A stretch of DNA of 13,459 nucleotides from Archaeoglobaceae archaeon (GCA_025059545.1 JANXDJ010000033.1:1-13459); one strand, 5' to 3'. Positions 1-7,500 are shown, counted from the stretch's first letter. The notes: generated by a model not told the origin, from the sequence alone. Made by a program: numbers and translations.

Positions 1-329
1 TCATTTGCATTTAGCCCCTTATACTCCGCATTTGCTTTTAAATTATTCAAAACCTTCAGAATTTCCTTTGCAGTCTTTTGCGGATATCTGCCAGCATACC
101 AGCCTGGAATATTTTTATGGGCGACTTTCTTCTTATGTTTTTTGAGTGGAACTGGAACTTTCAACGCTATAACGTCTTCAAGGAACTTCATCGCCTGTGG
201 AACCTTTTTTCCTTTTATAGCTCTGCAGATCTCCATAGCCTTCTTGAAACTCATTGGAATTTCGTAGCCCATCGCTTTCACAGCCTTCGTTTCGTCTTGA
301 GGCTCATAGGAATACTTTATCCTTGCCAT
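1..329 (-). CDS. rpl22: Large ribosomal subunit protein uL22 (L22), C-terminus cut by window edge
   Basis: This gene encodes archaeal uL22, a 50S protein that binds 23S rRNA and lines the exit tunnel. About 109 codons are visible before the left edge. The N-terminus begins MARIKYSYEP and contains the family stretches EICRAIKGKK, ALKVPVPLKKHKKK and GWYAGRYPQKTAKE. I chose ATG at 329 because archaeal uL22 normally starts MARI or MAKI. A second in-frame ATG at 335 would overlap the rps19 stop by one base (TGATG) and add only Met-Val. A GTGATGG stretch lies about six bases before the ATG at 329. The position directly after rps19 is the standard archaeal S10-operon order, with rps3 expected beyond the edge. 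Confidence 0.97.
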   Translation of the reverse strand, partial: MARIKYSYEPQDETKAVKAMGYEIPMSFKKAMEICRAIKGKKVPQAMKFLEDVIALKVPVPLKKHKKKVAHKNIPGWYAGRYPQKTAKEILKVLNNLKANAEYKGLNAN

Positions 330-334
330 AACCA

Positions 335-736
335 TCACTTCAATGGAACGAACTTACTGCTCCTCGTTGCTCCTACTCCTGGACCACTGTGCTTCTCAAA
401 TCTCCTTGTCTGAGCGAATTCTCCAAGTCTATGTCCAAGCATCTCTGGCTTTATCTCAACTCTCACGAAATCCTTGCCGTTGTGAACGAATACAACTTTG
501 CCAACCATCTCTGGGATTATGACCATGTCCCTACAGTGAGTTCTCGCAGAGCCTTTCTTTCTCAGCTTCCTTAACAGAATTTCCTCTTGCTCAGTCAATC
601 CTCTTTTAAGCTTCCTTCTCTCTCTTGAAGGGATGATCTTCATAAACTCCTCAAGCGACATTTTCTGGATTTCTTCAAAGCTTAGACCACGATAAGCAAA
701 TTCCTTCGCTCTTACAACCTTGCTCTTCAAAGCCAT
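335..736 (-). CDS. rps19: Small ribosomal subunit protein uS19 (S19)
   Basis: This is archaeal uS19, a 30S head protein near the A-site finger. The 133-residue length fits the archaeal form, which has a longer N-terminus than the bacterial one. The N-terminal half carries the archaeal/eukaryotic segment ([14 protein letters not shown], then [13 protein letters not shown]). The C-terminal half is the conserved core with [31 protein letters not shown] and the end [14 protein letters not shown]. The start is ATG at 736, preceded by a very strong GAGGAGGTGA ribosome site whose TGA is also the stop codon of rpl2. This arrangement predicts coupled translation. Confidence 0.98.
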   Translation of the reverse strand: MALKSKVVRAKEFAYRGLSFEEIQKMSLEEFMKIIPSRERRKLKRGLTEQEEILLRKLRKKGSARTHCRDMVIIPEMVGKVVFVHNGKDFVRVEIKPEMLGHRLGEFAQTRRFEKHSGPGVGATRSSKFVPLK

Positions 737-740
737 GAAA

Positions 741-1454
741 TCACCTCCTCGCTCCAGCTCTCCTCGCAGCTATGCTCCCGACTTTCCTTCCAGGTGGAGC
801 GTTTCTGCTCACAGTCTTTGGTCTACCAACGTGCTGATGCTTTCCTCCACCAAATGGGTGATAGACTGCGCACATCGCAACTCCTCTAACTCTCGGCCAT
901 TTCCCAGCCTTGCTTCTCATCTTATGGAATTTCTTTCCCGCTTTAACGAATGGTTTATCCACCCTGCCTCCGCCTGCCACAATGCCTATGGTTGCTCTAC
1001 ACATCGGATGGAACCACTTAAGTTTCCCGGATGGCATCTGAACTAGGACTTTGTCTTCTTCTCTGGATAGAATTAAAGCAAATGCTCCGCTTGCCCTTAC
1101 AAATCTTCCTAAATCTCCTGGTTTTGCTTCGATGTTGCAAATTGCGGTTCCTTCAGGAATGTTCTTAAGATATGTTGAATTTCCCGGAGAGATCTCTACA
1201 CTTTCGCCAGCATAGATCCAATCTCCAGTCCCGAGCCCTTCGATTGCTAAAAAGTATTTTTCAGTTCCATCAGGCAATTTTAAAAGGGCTATTGGTCCAT
1301 TTCTTATGGGATCGTGCTCGATGTCAACAATTTTAGCTGCGATCGTTTCACCTTTGAATGGCAAGTGTCTGATCTGAGCTTTATATCTATGCGAAGGGGC
1401 GGTGTAAGTTGGAGAACCTTTTCCACGATTCTGGGAAATTATGCGTTTACCCAT
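741..1454 (-). CDS. rpl2: Large ribosomal subunit protein uL2 (L2)
   Basis: uL2 is a core 50S protein needed for subunit joining and for the peptidyl-transferase region. The 237-residue length is normal for archaea. The N-terminus is [15 protein letters not shown] and the OB-like domain spans about residues 35-110. The SH3-like domain follows, and the functionally important loop [14 protein letters not shown] is at about residues 199-212. The basic tail includes [17 protein letters not shown] at 1454 is preceded by GAGGTGGTGAT. The gene lies nine bases after the rpl23 stop and its own stop is embedded in the rps19 ribosome site. Confidence 0.98.
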   Translation of the reverse strand: MGKRIISQNRGKGSPTYTAPSHRYKAQIRHLPFKGETIAAKIVDIEHDPIRNGPIALLKLPDGTEKYFLAIEGLGTGDWIYAGESVEISPGNSTYLKNIPEGTAICNIEAKPGDLGRFVRASGAFALILSREEDKVLVQMPSGKLKWFHPMCRATIGIVAGGGRVDKPFVKAGKKFHKMRSKAGKWPRVRGVAMCAVYHPFGGGKHQHVGRPKTVSRNAPPGRKVGSIAARRAGARR

Positions 1455-1463
1455 ATCACCACC

Positions 1464-1709
1464 TCAGAACACCCCGAGTTTTGAAAGTATTTCCTCAGCA
1501 GAGTATTCGGGCTTCAGCTTTATGTAAGCCTTCTTTTCACCTTTCGGAGTTATTAGCGTGTTTACTCTTTCAACCTCAACCTCAAAGAGACTCTCTATTT
1601 CTCTCTTTATATCCTCCTTACCAGCATTCAAACTTACTATAGCGGTTATAACGTTCTTCTCAAGCTCCACTGTCGATTTTTCTGTCACAAGAAAGTGTTT
1701 AATCAGCAT
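1464..1709 (-). CDS. rpl23: Large ribosomal subunit protein uL23 (L23)
   Basis: uL23 is the 50S exit-tunnel protein that docks the signal recognition particle and nascent-chain factors. The 81-residue product matches short archaeal uL23, with FLVTEKSTVELEKN near the N-terminus, a central KREIESLFEVEVERVNTLIT and the end YIKLKPEYSAEEILSKLGVF. ATG at 1709 lies inside the end of rpl4, overlapping it by seven bases, with GGTGATC just upstream as ribosome site. Confidence 0.97.
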   Translation of the reverse strand: MLIKHFLVTEKSTVELEKNVITAIVSLNAGKEDIKREIESLFEVEVERVNTLITPKGEKKAYIKLKPEYSAEEILSKLGVF

Positions 1710-2461
1710 AAGCGATCACCCAAGGACTTTAAAGCGGACTTAGTCCAAACAACAAGCCTTCCCGGATGAGAACCAGGAGCAAGAAGTTCAACGTTAAGAT
1801 CCTTAGAGAGCACCACATCAACACCCGGCAAGCTTTTTGCTGAGTTAATAATTCCTCTGTCTTCATTCACCACAATCAAGACACTCTTCTTTCTAACATA
1901 TCTCCTTCCACGCGTCTTTCCAACTCCTGCTCTTTGCCTTTTTCTCTCCTTTGCCCTCTCAATGTCACTGTAGACTCCAATTGCCTTTAAAACCGAGACC
2001 ACATCTTTTGTTTTTGTTAATGCTTCTAAGTCGTCAACAACGATCTTTGGCAGTTTTCCTTCAAAGATATGATTTCTTGCACGAACTATTTCCTCAATTG
2101 CAGTAGCAGAAATTGCTGAACGAAGAGCTTTTCTCATTTCCTTTTTATTGATCTTTTCTTCCCATTTCTTCTGAACCTTTGGTGGATGGGCTTCTCTACC
2201 ACCAACCGCTTGCGGGACAACGACTGATCTCAAGCCAAGTTTCCATCTCGGAACTCTTGCATATCCATGCCCGGGTCCCCAGTTTTCCCATGCGTAATTT
2301 ACACCACTAAGCGGATTTGGTCCGTAAGGCTGTCTGCGATGAGATTGAATCGAGAGCACAGCCTTCTTTATTATGTCTGGTCTAAACTCCTCTTTAAAAA
2401 TTTCAGGCAACTCGATCTCTTCCACAACCTCTCCTTTCAAACTGAGAACGCTTGCCTTCAT
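1703..2461 (-). CDS. rpl4: Large ribosomal subunit protein uL4 (L4)
   Basis: uL4 is a 50S protein with a long loop that reaches the exit tunnel. I set the start at ATG 2461, giving 252 residues beginning MKASVLSLKGEVVEEI, as archaeal uL4 normally starts. The open frame extends 13 codons further upstream, but that would overlap rpl3 and put the AAGTGAT ribosome site inside the gene. The tunnel loop is at about residues 43-95 (RRQPYGPNP, WGPGHGYARVPR, VGGREAHPPK), and the Rossmann-like half holds KIVVDDLEALTKTK and SLPGVDVVLSKDLNV. One base separates it from the rpl3 stop. Confidence 0.97.
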   Translation of the reverse strand: MKASVLSLKGEVVEEIELPEIFKEEFRPDIIKKAVLSIQSHRRQPYGPNPLSGVNYAWENWGPGHGYARVPRWKLGLRSVVVPQAVGGREAHPPKVQKKWEEKINKKEMRKALRSAISATAIEEIVRARNHIFEGKLPKIVVDDLEALTKTKDVVSVLKAIGVYSDIERAKERKRQRAGVGKTRGRRYVRKKSVLIVVNEDRGIINSAKSLPGVDVVLSKDLNVELLAPGSHPGRLVVWTKSALKSLGDRLC

Positions 2462-2462
2462 A

Positions 2463-3455
2463 TCACTTCCCCTGCTTCGAGCTTGTGCTAACATAAACAA
2501 GATTTACACCCGCAAAATCAGCTTTGGACGGTCTAATTGCGTCTCTAATCCTCACAAGTCTCTTTACAGTCCCAGGCACCGTGCCTGCGATGAGAACGTA
2601 GTTTCCTCTAACAACACCATAATGCGGAAATCCTCCTTTTGGAGTTATCTCTTCCCCATTGTTCCCGATCTTCAAGATCCTCTTGTTGAATTCAAGTCTT
2701 TGGTGGAATCCCATTTGACCATATTGTGGAACTGTCCATCTGATCTTGTGCGGAGTCCATGGTCCAAGGGTTCCAACTCTCCTACCCTTACTGCTTCTCG
2801 CATGCTTCGCGTTCATCGTTATAACTCCCCATCTCTTCACAACACCTTCAAATCCTTTTCCTTTTGTTATTGCGCTAACGTCAACGATGCTTCCCTCTTT
2901 GAAAACTTCTGAAACGGTAACTTCTTTACCAAGCTTAGAGATCGCATATTCCAAAGCTTCTTTAAAAGATCCACCAATTTTCTGTTCCATCACATCTGGA
3001 ACTTTTTTTGGCACTCCTGTTAGTAAATAGGGCTGAGTGTAAGTCACCACTCTAACTTCATCTCCCTCAATTTCTTTTATCTTATCCAAATCGAGATTTG
3101 CTGAATTCTTCGGAATCTTCAATCTTCGATCCAAAAACTGATCGAGACCATTGGCCCAAAACTCCTTGAGGATCTTTAAACCATACTGTGTCTCCTTGTA
3201 AATCCTAATGCCAGCAACTTTCATTGGAGGAGTCTCGATAACAGTAACAGGAATTATTACCTCCTCTCCATAGCTCAAAGAGTTCTTTCTGTCGTCAATC
3301 ATGACTACATGAGTCATCCCTGCCTTGTAACCAGCGAATCCCTGCAACCTAACTTCTTTGCATTCTGGCCAGTTTCTGATCCTTGGAACGATTCTCTTAG
3401 CTCTCTTTCTTGGAGAAAAAGCTAAGGATCCACGCTTCGGTCTATGCTCCTTCAT
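2463..3455 (-). CDS. rpl3: Large ribosomal subunit protein uL3 (L3)
   Basis: uL3 is an early-assembly 50S protein whose extension approaches the peptidyl-transferase centre. The 330 residues match the archaeal/eukaryotic long form. Visible family stretches are PKRGSLAFSPRKRAKR at the N-terminus, LQGFAGYKAGMTHV at about 38-50, DVSAITKGKGFEGVVKRWG at 192-210, and the centre-proximal loop GPWTPHKIRWTVPQYGQMGFHQR at 231-253 (split here only by description). ATG at 3455 overlaps the SPOUT gene stop as ATGA, with GGGGTGATT upstream as ribosome site. The arrangement indicates cotranscription and coupled translation. Confidence 0.97.
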   Translation of the reverse strand: MKEHRPKRGSLAFSPRKRAKRIVPRIRNWPECKEVRLQGFAGYKAGMTHVVMIDDRKNSLSYGEEVIIPVTVIETPPMKVAGIRIYKETQYGLKILKEFWANGLDQFLDRRLKIPKNSANLDLDKIKEIEGDEVRVVTYTQPYLLTGVPKKVPDVMEQKIGGSFKEALEYAISKLGKEVTVSEVFKEGSIVDVSAITKGKGFEGVVKRWGVITMNAKHARSSKGRRVGTLGPWTPHKIRWTVPQYGQMGFHQRLEFNKRILKIGNNGEEITPKGGFPHYGVVRGNYVLIAGTVPGTVKRLVRIRDAIRPSKADFAGVNLVYVSTSSKQGK

Positions 3456-4225
3456 CTCGAATCACCCCAGAATGAGAAGAAATTGACAATTGCGAGAGTG
3501 CTAACTATTGCTTCCTCTAAGCGAACGGTTCTTACCCCCTGCATGGGGATCGTATTCCATGCTTCGACTTCCATATCTATACCCATCCTCCTCATGATCT
3601 CGAAGACTCCTTCTTTTGGATTTCCAAATACGAAGGTGCCGATCCTTAATTCCTCTGGCTTCGGAACTCTTCCCTTCCGGGAAGTAACGATCAAGTTCTT
3701 CTTTTTCAGCAGATCTTCCAACTCTGCTGATCTTACCTTATACCCCCAGTATTCCTCTGCTTTCGCCTTCTCGACGAGCAACGGGGTCTTCGAAACGACC
3801 CTGACGGTTACGCGGGCACCCTTTGGTTCTTCACACTTCAAGGGTGCAAGGGCTTCGACACCTATATCGACCCATCGCGTCCCATCAGGAGCCACCCTTT
3901 TTACGACCCCTTCCCTCAACTCACCGATTTTTAAATGTTTCGACTTGTGAGATGGAATTGCTAATGGGGGTATGACTCCAACGAATCTTAGCTTCTCGTT
4001 TATCGGTATAAGCTCCTTTCTCAAGTATTGGGGGGTTTCGAGATACTCGAGAACATCTTTAATGAGTTCGGTCTCATCGAGAATCGGATCCCTGTAGATC
4101 ACAACTTCCTCAACCCTAAAGATTGCCAAAGCTCTTGCAATTATGCCTATTTTATAGATCTTTATTTTCTCGTCATTTTCATTTATAAGAGCTGAAGAAG
4201 GAATTGCCACTACGAGCTTTTCCAT
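3452..4225 (-). CDS. SPOUT-superfamily RNA methyltransferase-like protein (COG2106 / C9orf114 family)
   Basis: The 257-residue protein resembles the archaeal COG2106/DUF171 family, which is related to eukaryotic SPOUT1. These proteins have an alpha/beta-knot methyltransferase fold with an inserted OB-like RNA-binding domain; the archaeal substrate is not something I can assign, though rRNA is plausible. The N-terminal part (residues 1-95) has KIGIIARALAIFRVEEVVIY. The inserted domain is about 98-150, with IGELREGVVKRV and WVDIGVEALAPL. The knot has TFVFGNPKEGV at 197-207 and the hallmark NTIPMQGVRTVRLEEA at 224-239, the expected S-adenosylmethionine pocket. The start at ATG 4225 lies 16 bases inside the end of cbf5, with only a weak ribosome site. 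The gene directly precedes rpl3, as in many archaea. Confidence 0.88.
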   Translation of the reverse strand: MEKLVVAIPSSALINENDEKIKIYKIGIIARALAIFRVEEVVIYRDPILDETELIKDVLEYLETPQYLRKELIPINEKLRFVGVIPPLAIPSHKSKHLKIGELREGVVKRVAPDGTRWVDIGVEALAPLKCEEPKGARVTVRVVSKTPLLVEKAKAEEYWGYKVRSAELEDLLKKKNLIVTSRKGRVPKPEELRIGTFVFGNPKEGVFEIMRRMGIDMEVEAWNTIPMQGVRTVRLEEAIVSTLAIVNFFSFWGDSR

Positions 4226-5181
4226 ACACTCGGATAGACTCCACGATCCATTATAACTCTATCAATATCTACAACGAAACCTTTTTTTAGTTCAGTCATG
4301 GTCTCAACAGACATGAGTGCCTTTCCAAGGGCTACGAGTTCCCCTTTCGCTGTAAATATTGCCACTTTTCCCCCTTCTTTTACTGTCCTTTCTATAAAAG
4401 CAACACCCTTTATCGAAAGGTTTGCTCCATGACAAATTGCATCAACTGCAGTGTCTTTGATCACGATCTTCGGAATTTCAGCAACAGCAGTCTCCATAGG
4501 CTTTATGATCTCTCGAAGATATTTCTCCTCGCCTTCTTCCTTCCAGAATAGAAAAGCATCCAGCAGATCTTGAAGAGTATAACAGTCCTCTTCCTTGAAA
4601 CTACTTGTTTTCGTTCTTCTTAACTCCTGCATATGTGCTCCTACGCCGAGAACTTCTCCCATGTCTTTGCAGAGCTTTCTTATGTATGTGCCAGACTCCG
4701 TAGAGACTCTAAAAAGAAGATCTCTTCCAGAGATCTCAAGAATCTCCATACTGTAGATCTCTCTCACTCTCAATTGCTTCTTAACCGCTGATTTCAAGGG
4801 TGGCTTTTGAAAGATCTTCCCAGTGAACATCTTGAAGACTTCCCTTATTTTTCCCTCAGCAACATCACCATGAAGTCTCATAAGGCAAACGTATTCCTTT
4901 CCAGACTCCTGAAGGAATTTGACAAGCTTAGTAGCAGTTTCTATAAAGACTGGTAGAACTCCAGTGACTCTTGGATCTAAAGTGCCAGCATGCCCGGTTT
5001 TTTGCACTCCGAGAATTTTTCGAACCCAAACAACTACTTCGTGGCTCGTGGGACCCATTGGTTTGTCAATACAAACAAAACCCTTCTTTATGTGTTCCTC
5101 AATGCTCCGCTTTGAAGGATAACAGCCATATCTCTCATCGCTTTCAACTTCTTCAATTACAATGAACTTATCTGATCTCAC
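4210..5181 (-). CDS. truB: Cbf5/TruB-family tRNA/rRNA pseudouridine synthase
   Basis: This is the archaeal Cbf5-type enzyme, the catalytic subunit of H/ACA ribonucleoprotein, which makes guide-directed pseudouridines in rRNA and can act on tRNA U55. The catalytic motif GHAGTLDPRVTGVLP carries the aspartate at residue 69. GFVCIDKPMGPTSHEV at 34-49 is the TruB signature and STESGTYIRKLCKDMG at about 155-170 is another conserved block. A PUA domain fills about residues 235-315 (AICHGANLSIKGV, KGELVALGKALMS). The 323 residues fit archaeal Cbf5. The start is GTG at 5181, about 25 bases after a TATA-like box, consistent with a leaderless message. It appears to be the first gene of the ribosomal protein cluster. 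Archaeal cbf5 is often found near cmk and rpl14e instead, so this placement deserves comparison. Confidence 0.95.
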   Translation of the reverse strand: MRSDKFIVIEEVESDERYGCYPSKRSIEEHIKKGFVCIDKPMGPTSHEVVVWVRKILGVQKTGHAGTLDPRVTGVLPVFIETATKLVKFLQESGKEYVCLMRLHGDVAEGKIREVFKMFTGKIFQKPPLKSAVKKQLRVREIYSMEILEISGRDLLFRVSTESGTYIRKLCKDMGEVLGVGAHMQELRRTKTSSFKEEDCYTLQDLLDAFLFWKEEGEEKYLREIIKPMETAVAEIPKIVIKDTAVDAICHGANLSIKGVAFIERTVKEGGKVAIFTAKGELVALGKALMSVETMTELKKGFVVDIDRVIMDRGVYPSVWKSS

Positions 5182-5201
5182 ACCGAAAGAAAGACTTCCG
5201 A

Positions 5202-5209
5202 GTTTAAAA
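5202..5209 (-). promoter_or_regulatory. TATA-like box for the cbf5-ribosomal protein operon
   Basis: On the minus strand the stretch reads TTTTAAAC, centred about 25 bases before the GTG start of cbf5. That is the normal distance from an archaeal TATA box to the transcription start, so the transcript would begin at or next to the start codon. It sits in the 61-base gap between cbf5 and the end of pyrK. It is assigned by motif and spacing only. Confidence 0.5.
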
Positions 5210-5242
5210 GCTTGATGAAAAATAGATTAAAGATTGCCTCTC

Positions 5243-5953
5243 CTAAAATTCAACTTCAAAATCCACTAAATCCATTCCATTAAAAACAGGTCCATCCCTA
5301 CAAACTCTCAATCCATTTTCAAGCACACAAGAGCCACAAACTCCAATTCCACACCTCATAAATCTTTCAAGAGAGAATTCTGCCTTATTCAAACAATTTT
5401 TCTTTTTTAATAACTTATAGATTTCTCTAAGCATCTCTTCTTTACCACAACAATAGATTCGGTTGAAATTCTCAAAACTTTTGTTTTTAAGCAAATCTAA
5501 AACCGTGCCCTTAAATCCAAGGCTACCATCCTCAGTTGCAAAGCTTGCATTTTCAAATTCATTTATCCATATTAGCTCCTCAGCGCTTCTTGCTCCATAA
5601 ATCAACTCCACATAATATCCTCTACTCTTTAGAAAATCGTATAGATATTTCAATGGAGCTATTCCGATTCCTCCCGCTATTATAAGGGCGTTATCCGAGA
5701 TTGTGAAGGGTTTTCCGAATGCTCCTCTGATACCAACAAAATCAAAATCTCCCTGAACTATAGCCCTTGTTGTCTCTCCGATAGCTTTTACCGTCACAGA
5801 ATTTGAGGAAGATAGACTAAGAGGTATTTCTTCATAGCCAAAAAGGTTTAGCATTACAAATTGCCCCGGATAAGAAGGTATTTTTTTGTTGAAGTAGACT
5901 GTAGCAATATTTTTTGAGTGTATAACAATTTCAGAAACTCTGACTGTGAACAT
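5243..5953 (-). CDS. pyrK: Dihydroorotate dehydrogenase electron-transfer subunit-like protein (PyrK family)
   Basis: PyrK carries electrons from dihydroorotate dehydrogenase B to NAD through FAD and a [2Fe-2S] cluster, in pyrimidine synthesis. I set the start at ATG 5953 (236 residues, MFTVRVSEIVIHSK), where the family fold begins. The open frame runs 18 codons further upstream to another ATG at 6007, but those residues do not look like the family and would overlap the promoter. In the 236-residue numbering, the flavin domain has YPGQFVMLNLF and EIPLSLS at about 28-48, the nucleotide motif IIAGGIGIAPL is at 91-101, and the cluster cysteines are C201, C206, C209 and C218 in a CX4CX2CX8C pattern. 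No pyrD is adjacent. An electron-transfer role with another oxidoreductase is the alternative. Confidence 0.85.
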   Translation of the reverse strand: MFTVRVSEIVIHSKNIATVYFNKKIPSYPGQFVMLNLFGYEEIPLSLSSSNSVTVKAIGETTRAIVQGDFDFVGIRGAFGKPFTISDNALIIAGGIGIAPLKYLYDFLKSRGYYVELIYGARSAEELIWINEFENASFATEDGSLGFKGTVLDLLKNKSFENFNRIYCCGKEEMLREIYKLLKKKNCLNKAEFSLERFMRCGIGVCGSCVLENGLRVCRDGPVFNGMDLVDFEVEF

Positions 5954-5976
5954 GCTCCGAATTGCCCTTAGACACT

Positions 5977-5984
5977 TAAAAATT
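5977..5984 (-). promoter_or_regulatory. TATA-like box for pyrK
   Basis: The minus strand reads ATTTTTAA here, centred about 27 bases before the ATG at 5953. The spacing supports that start over the upstream ATG at 6007 and suggests a leaderless transcript. Motif and spacing are the only evidence. Confidence 0.4.
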
Positions 5985-6020
5985 TTTGGATTAAAAACAA
6001 TTTGCAACGTTCAGCCAAAA

Positions 6021-6028
6021 AATTATAT
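6021..6028 (+). promoter_or_regulatory. TATA-like box for the membrane protein gene at 6052
   Basis: The plus strand reads AATTATAT after an A-rich stretch, centred about 27 bases before the ATG at 6052. With the pyrK box on the other strand it makes a compact divergent promoter region of under 100 bases. Confidence 0.45.
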
Positions 6029-6051
6029 GCTTAATCACAAAAATAACGAAC

Positions 6052-6441
6052 ATGGAAGATGTCCCCGAGAACGGCATGCTCATCATGACTTTTATAACCT
6101 TAGTTATACTTGGAACTGTTGTTTTTCCAACCCTTATCATTCTACTTCTTCTTGCAGGTTTATCTTGGATAATCCCAGTTTCCCTTACCGCAATATGCCT
6201 TCTTTTATCTTTACTTATTGGTAAAAATATTGAGAGACATGAAAGAGCGCAGAAAATTCGCAGTGGGGTTAAGAGTAGGAGAACTTGGATGAGTCTTGCA
6301 GACTATGGCGCATCTTATGGAAGAATTGAAAAGAGGAGTTCAAAGAAAAAACCTCCCACAACACAAGAAGAAGATAGATGGATTTATCTAAAAAGAATCT
6401 TGGAAAAATCAAACAATGAAACGAAAAATAAAAAACTTTAA
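6052..6441 (+). CDS. Small two-helix membrane protein of unknown function
   Basis: I do not recognise this 129-residue protein. Residues about 9-36 and 38-57 are strongly hydrophobic and form two closely spaced membrane segments, or a hairpin, joined by a short turn at LSWIIPVS. The remaining 70 residues are basic and hydrophilic (ERHERAQKIRSGVKSRR, then RIEKRSSKKKPP) and should lie in the cytoplasm by the positive-inside rule. The tail has no cysteine or histidine motif. It is the only plus-strand protein gene in the window, divergent from pyrK and convergent with the DUF996-type gene, with 12 bases between the two stops. Start ATG 6052 fits the TATA spacing; ATG 6076 (MLIMTF) is a possible alternative. 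Confidence 0.65.
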   Translation: MEDVPENGMLIMTFITLVILGTVVFPTLIILLLLAGLSWIIPVSLTAICLLLSLLIGKNIERHERAQKIRSGVKSRRTWMSLADYGASYGRIEKRSSKKKPPTTQEEDRWIYLKRILEKSNNETKNKKL

Positions 6442-6453
6442 AATCTTTTTAAA

Positions 6454-7020
6454 TCAAAGCCTCTCTTCAGGTTCTTTGTATCCTTCCTCAATGGGTGCTT
6501 CTTCCTCTATTTCCTCTGGATATTCTTCTTGAATTTGACCAATTGTGTCTGGAAGTGCATAGAAAGCCACTGCTTGCAATGCGAGCGCAATTGGTAGTAT
6601 TATTAATCCTACCACAAAGATGGACAAAACTGCACCAATGAGATAAATTAAAGCTGTATATCTGAACATTACAACGCCCGAGCTAACTTCAATTTTATTG
6701 AAGCTCATTCTGAGAAATATTGCACCGATTAGTAACAATATCCATAGAAAGACCAAATTCAAAGTGAATTGCTGGAATACGAAGAAAAGTGCAGTGAATA
6801 TGAAGTATATTAGATAGTTTCTGAAGATCTTTGGGTAATTGGCTTCTCTTGCTATCTCCCTCACTCCTATAAGCAAGAGAACAAGTCCCACTACTGCGAG
6901 CAAACCAGTTCGCTGAACACCTAAATACCCTAGATATAGATCAAAAAGCACGATTATACTACCCACCAAACCTAAACCTCTCACATCAGAAATTCCCATA
7001 TAGGGGTTCAATATTTTCAA
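6454..7020 (-). CDS. DUF996-type multi-spanning membrane protein
   Basis: The 188-residue protein resembles the archaeal DUF996 family (COG2245), whose function is unknown. Hydrophobic segments lie at about 16-34, 38-54, 68-84, 87-105 and 120-156, the last long enough for two helices, giving five or six membrane spans. FYALPDTIGQ at about 153-162 precedes a strongly acidic cytosolic tail (EEYPEEIEEEAPIEEGYKEPEER). A CTATAG-like TATA element at 7047-7052 lies about 29 bases before ATG 7020, and no ribosome site is visible, so the message may be leaderless. The family call rests on recollection of the overall pattern. Confidence 0.7.
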   Translation of the reverse strand: MKILNPYMGISDVRGLGLVGSIIVLFDLYLGYLGVQRTGLLAVVGLVLLLIGVREIAREANYPKIFRNYLIYFIFTALFFVFQQFTLNLVFLWILLLIGAIFLRMSFNKIEVSSGVVMFRYTALIYLIGAVLSIFVVGLIILPIALALQAVAFYALPDTIGQIQEEYPEEIEEEAPIEEGYKEPEERL

Positions 7021-7144
7021 ATTATTAAAACTTTTCGGTCATCATTTCTATAGGATTGATATTTAATTACCATATATAAGCCCTGGTTAAAGTAAAAAAG
7101 ATTCATTCGAAAAATTACCAAGATCTTTATGAGCTTTTTCTATT

Positions 7145-7276
7145 TCAACCGAAAATTAGCCCCAAAATTCCAAGTATCATTAAAGGAATCCCGATTATTA
7201 CCAATGGTATGCAGATCACAGCAGTCGCTAAGAACGATATGATCGCCAACGCCAATAGTCTAAGTGCTCCATCCAT
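7145..7276 (-). CDS. Small hydrophobic protein, 43 residues
   Basis: A short frame starts at ATG 7276 and ends with TGA at 7145. It encodes MDGALRLLALAIISFL, then ATAVICIPLVIIGIPL, then MILGILGLIFG. Nearly every residue after position 5 is hydrophobic, with Pro at 24 and 31 and several Gly, so it should form one long or two short membrane helices. I recognise no family. A TATA-like TTTATTAAATA lies 18-28 bases upstream, as expected for a leaderless gene, and an AGGAG lies nearer but 11 bases from the start. The third-position use and lack of polar codons argue for a real small membrane protein over chance, but there is no homology evidence. Confidence 0.45.
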   Translation of the reverse strand: MDGALRLLALAIISFLATAVICIPLVIIGIPLMILGILGLIFG

Positions 7277-7292
7277 AAAGTTGGTTAACTCC

Positions 7293-7303
7293 TATTTAAT
7301 AAA
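7293..7303 (-). promoter_or_regulatory. TATA-like element before the 43-residue ORF
   Basis: The minus strand reads TTTATTAAATA, centred about 22 bases before ATG 7276. It is slightly close for a start exactly at the ATG. It is listed because it is the best promoter candidate in the 116 bases between this ORF and tRNA-Ile; nothing else is seen there. Confidence 0.35.
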
Positions 7304-7392
7304 CTTTTTCTATCTGTTGAAACTAAATTGTCTTCAAAAAAGCTTCAAAGACAAACTTCGGCCTGCTTTCATTCTCGTTTCAAAATCAAAGA

Positions 7393-7467
7393 TGGGTCCG
7401 CGGGGGTTTGAACCCCGGACCTTTCGCTTATCAGGCGAACGCTCTAACCAGGCTGAGCCACGGACCC
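7393..7467 (-). tRNA. tRNA-Ile (anticodon GAT)
   Basis: The minus strand folds into a complete 75-base cloverleaf. The acceptor stem is GGGTCCG paired with CGGACCC, with discriminator A. The D stem is GCTC/GAGC, the anticodon stem is TTCGC/GCGAA around loop CTGATAA, giving anticodon GAT. The variable region is five bases and the T arm is CGGGG-TTCAAAC-CCCCG. No CCA is encoded and there is no intron. All stems pair fully and are GC-rich, as expected for a thermophile. A T-rich stretch follows the 3' end. Confidence 0.97.
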
Positions 7468-7494
7468 TTTTGAATTTCCAAGTCGTCAACAGAG

Positions 7495-7500
7495 TTTAAA
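7495..7500 (-). promoter_or_regulatory. TATA-like box for tRNA-Ile
   Basis: TTTAAA on the minus strand lies about 30 bases before the tRNA 5' end, in good position for a transcript starting a few bases ahead of the mature end. It is the best-placed TATA candidate here. Confidence 0.45.

Noticed and set aside
2462..2500. Thirteen-residue N-terminal extension of uL4 from ATG 2500
   Set aside because: It overlaps rpl3, and the ribosome site and conserved MKASV-type start point to 2461.
5954..6007. Eighteen-residue N-terminal extension of PyrK from ATG 6007
   Set aside because: The residues do not resemble the family, and the TATA-like box at 5977-5984 would lie inside the gene.
6986..7045. Possible C/D-box small RNA on the minus strand (ATGATGA at 7039-7045, CTGA at 6986-6989)
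   Set aside because: No convincing D' and C' boxes, no flanking terminal stem, and the CTGA lies inside the coding start of the DUF996-type gene.
7209..7499. Plus-strand frame across the tRNA-Ile gene
   Set aside because: It reads through the antisense of a complete tRNA and the small hydrophobic ORF, so it is a shadow frame.
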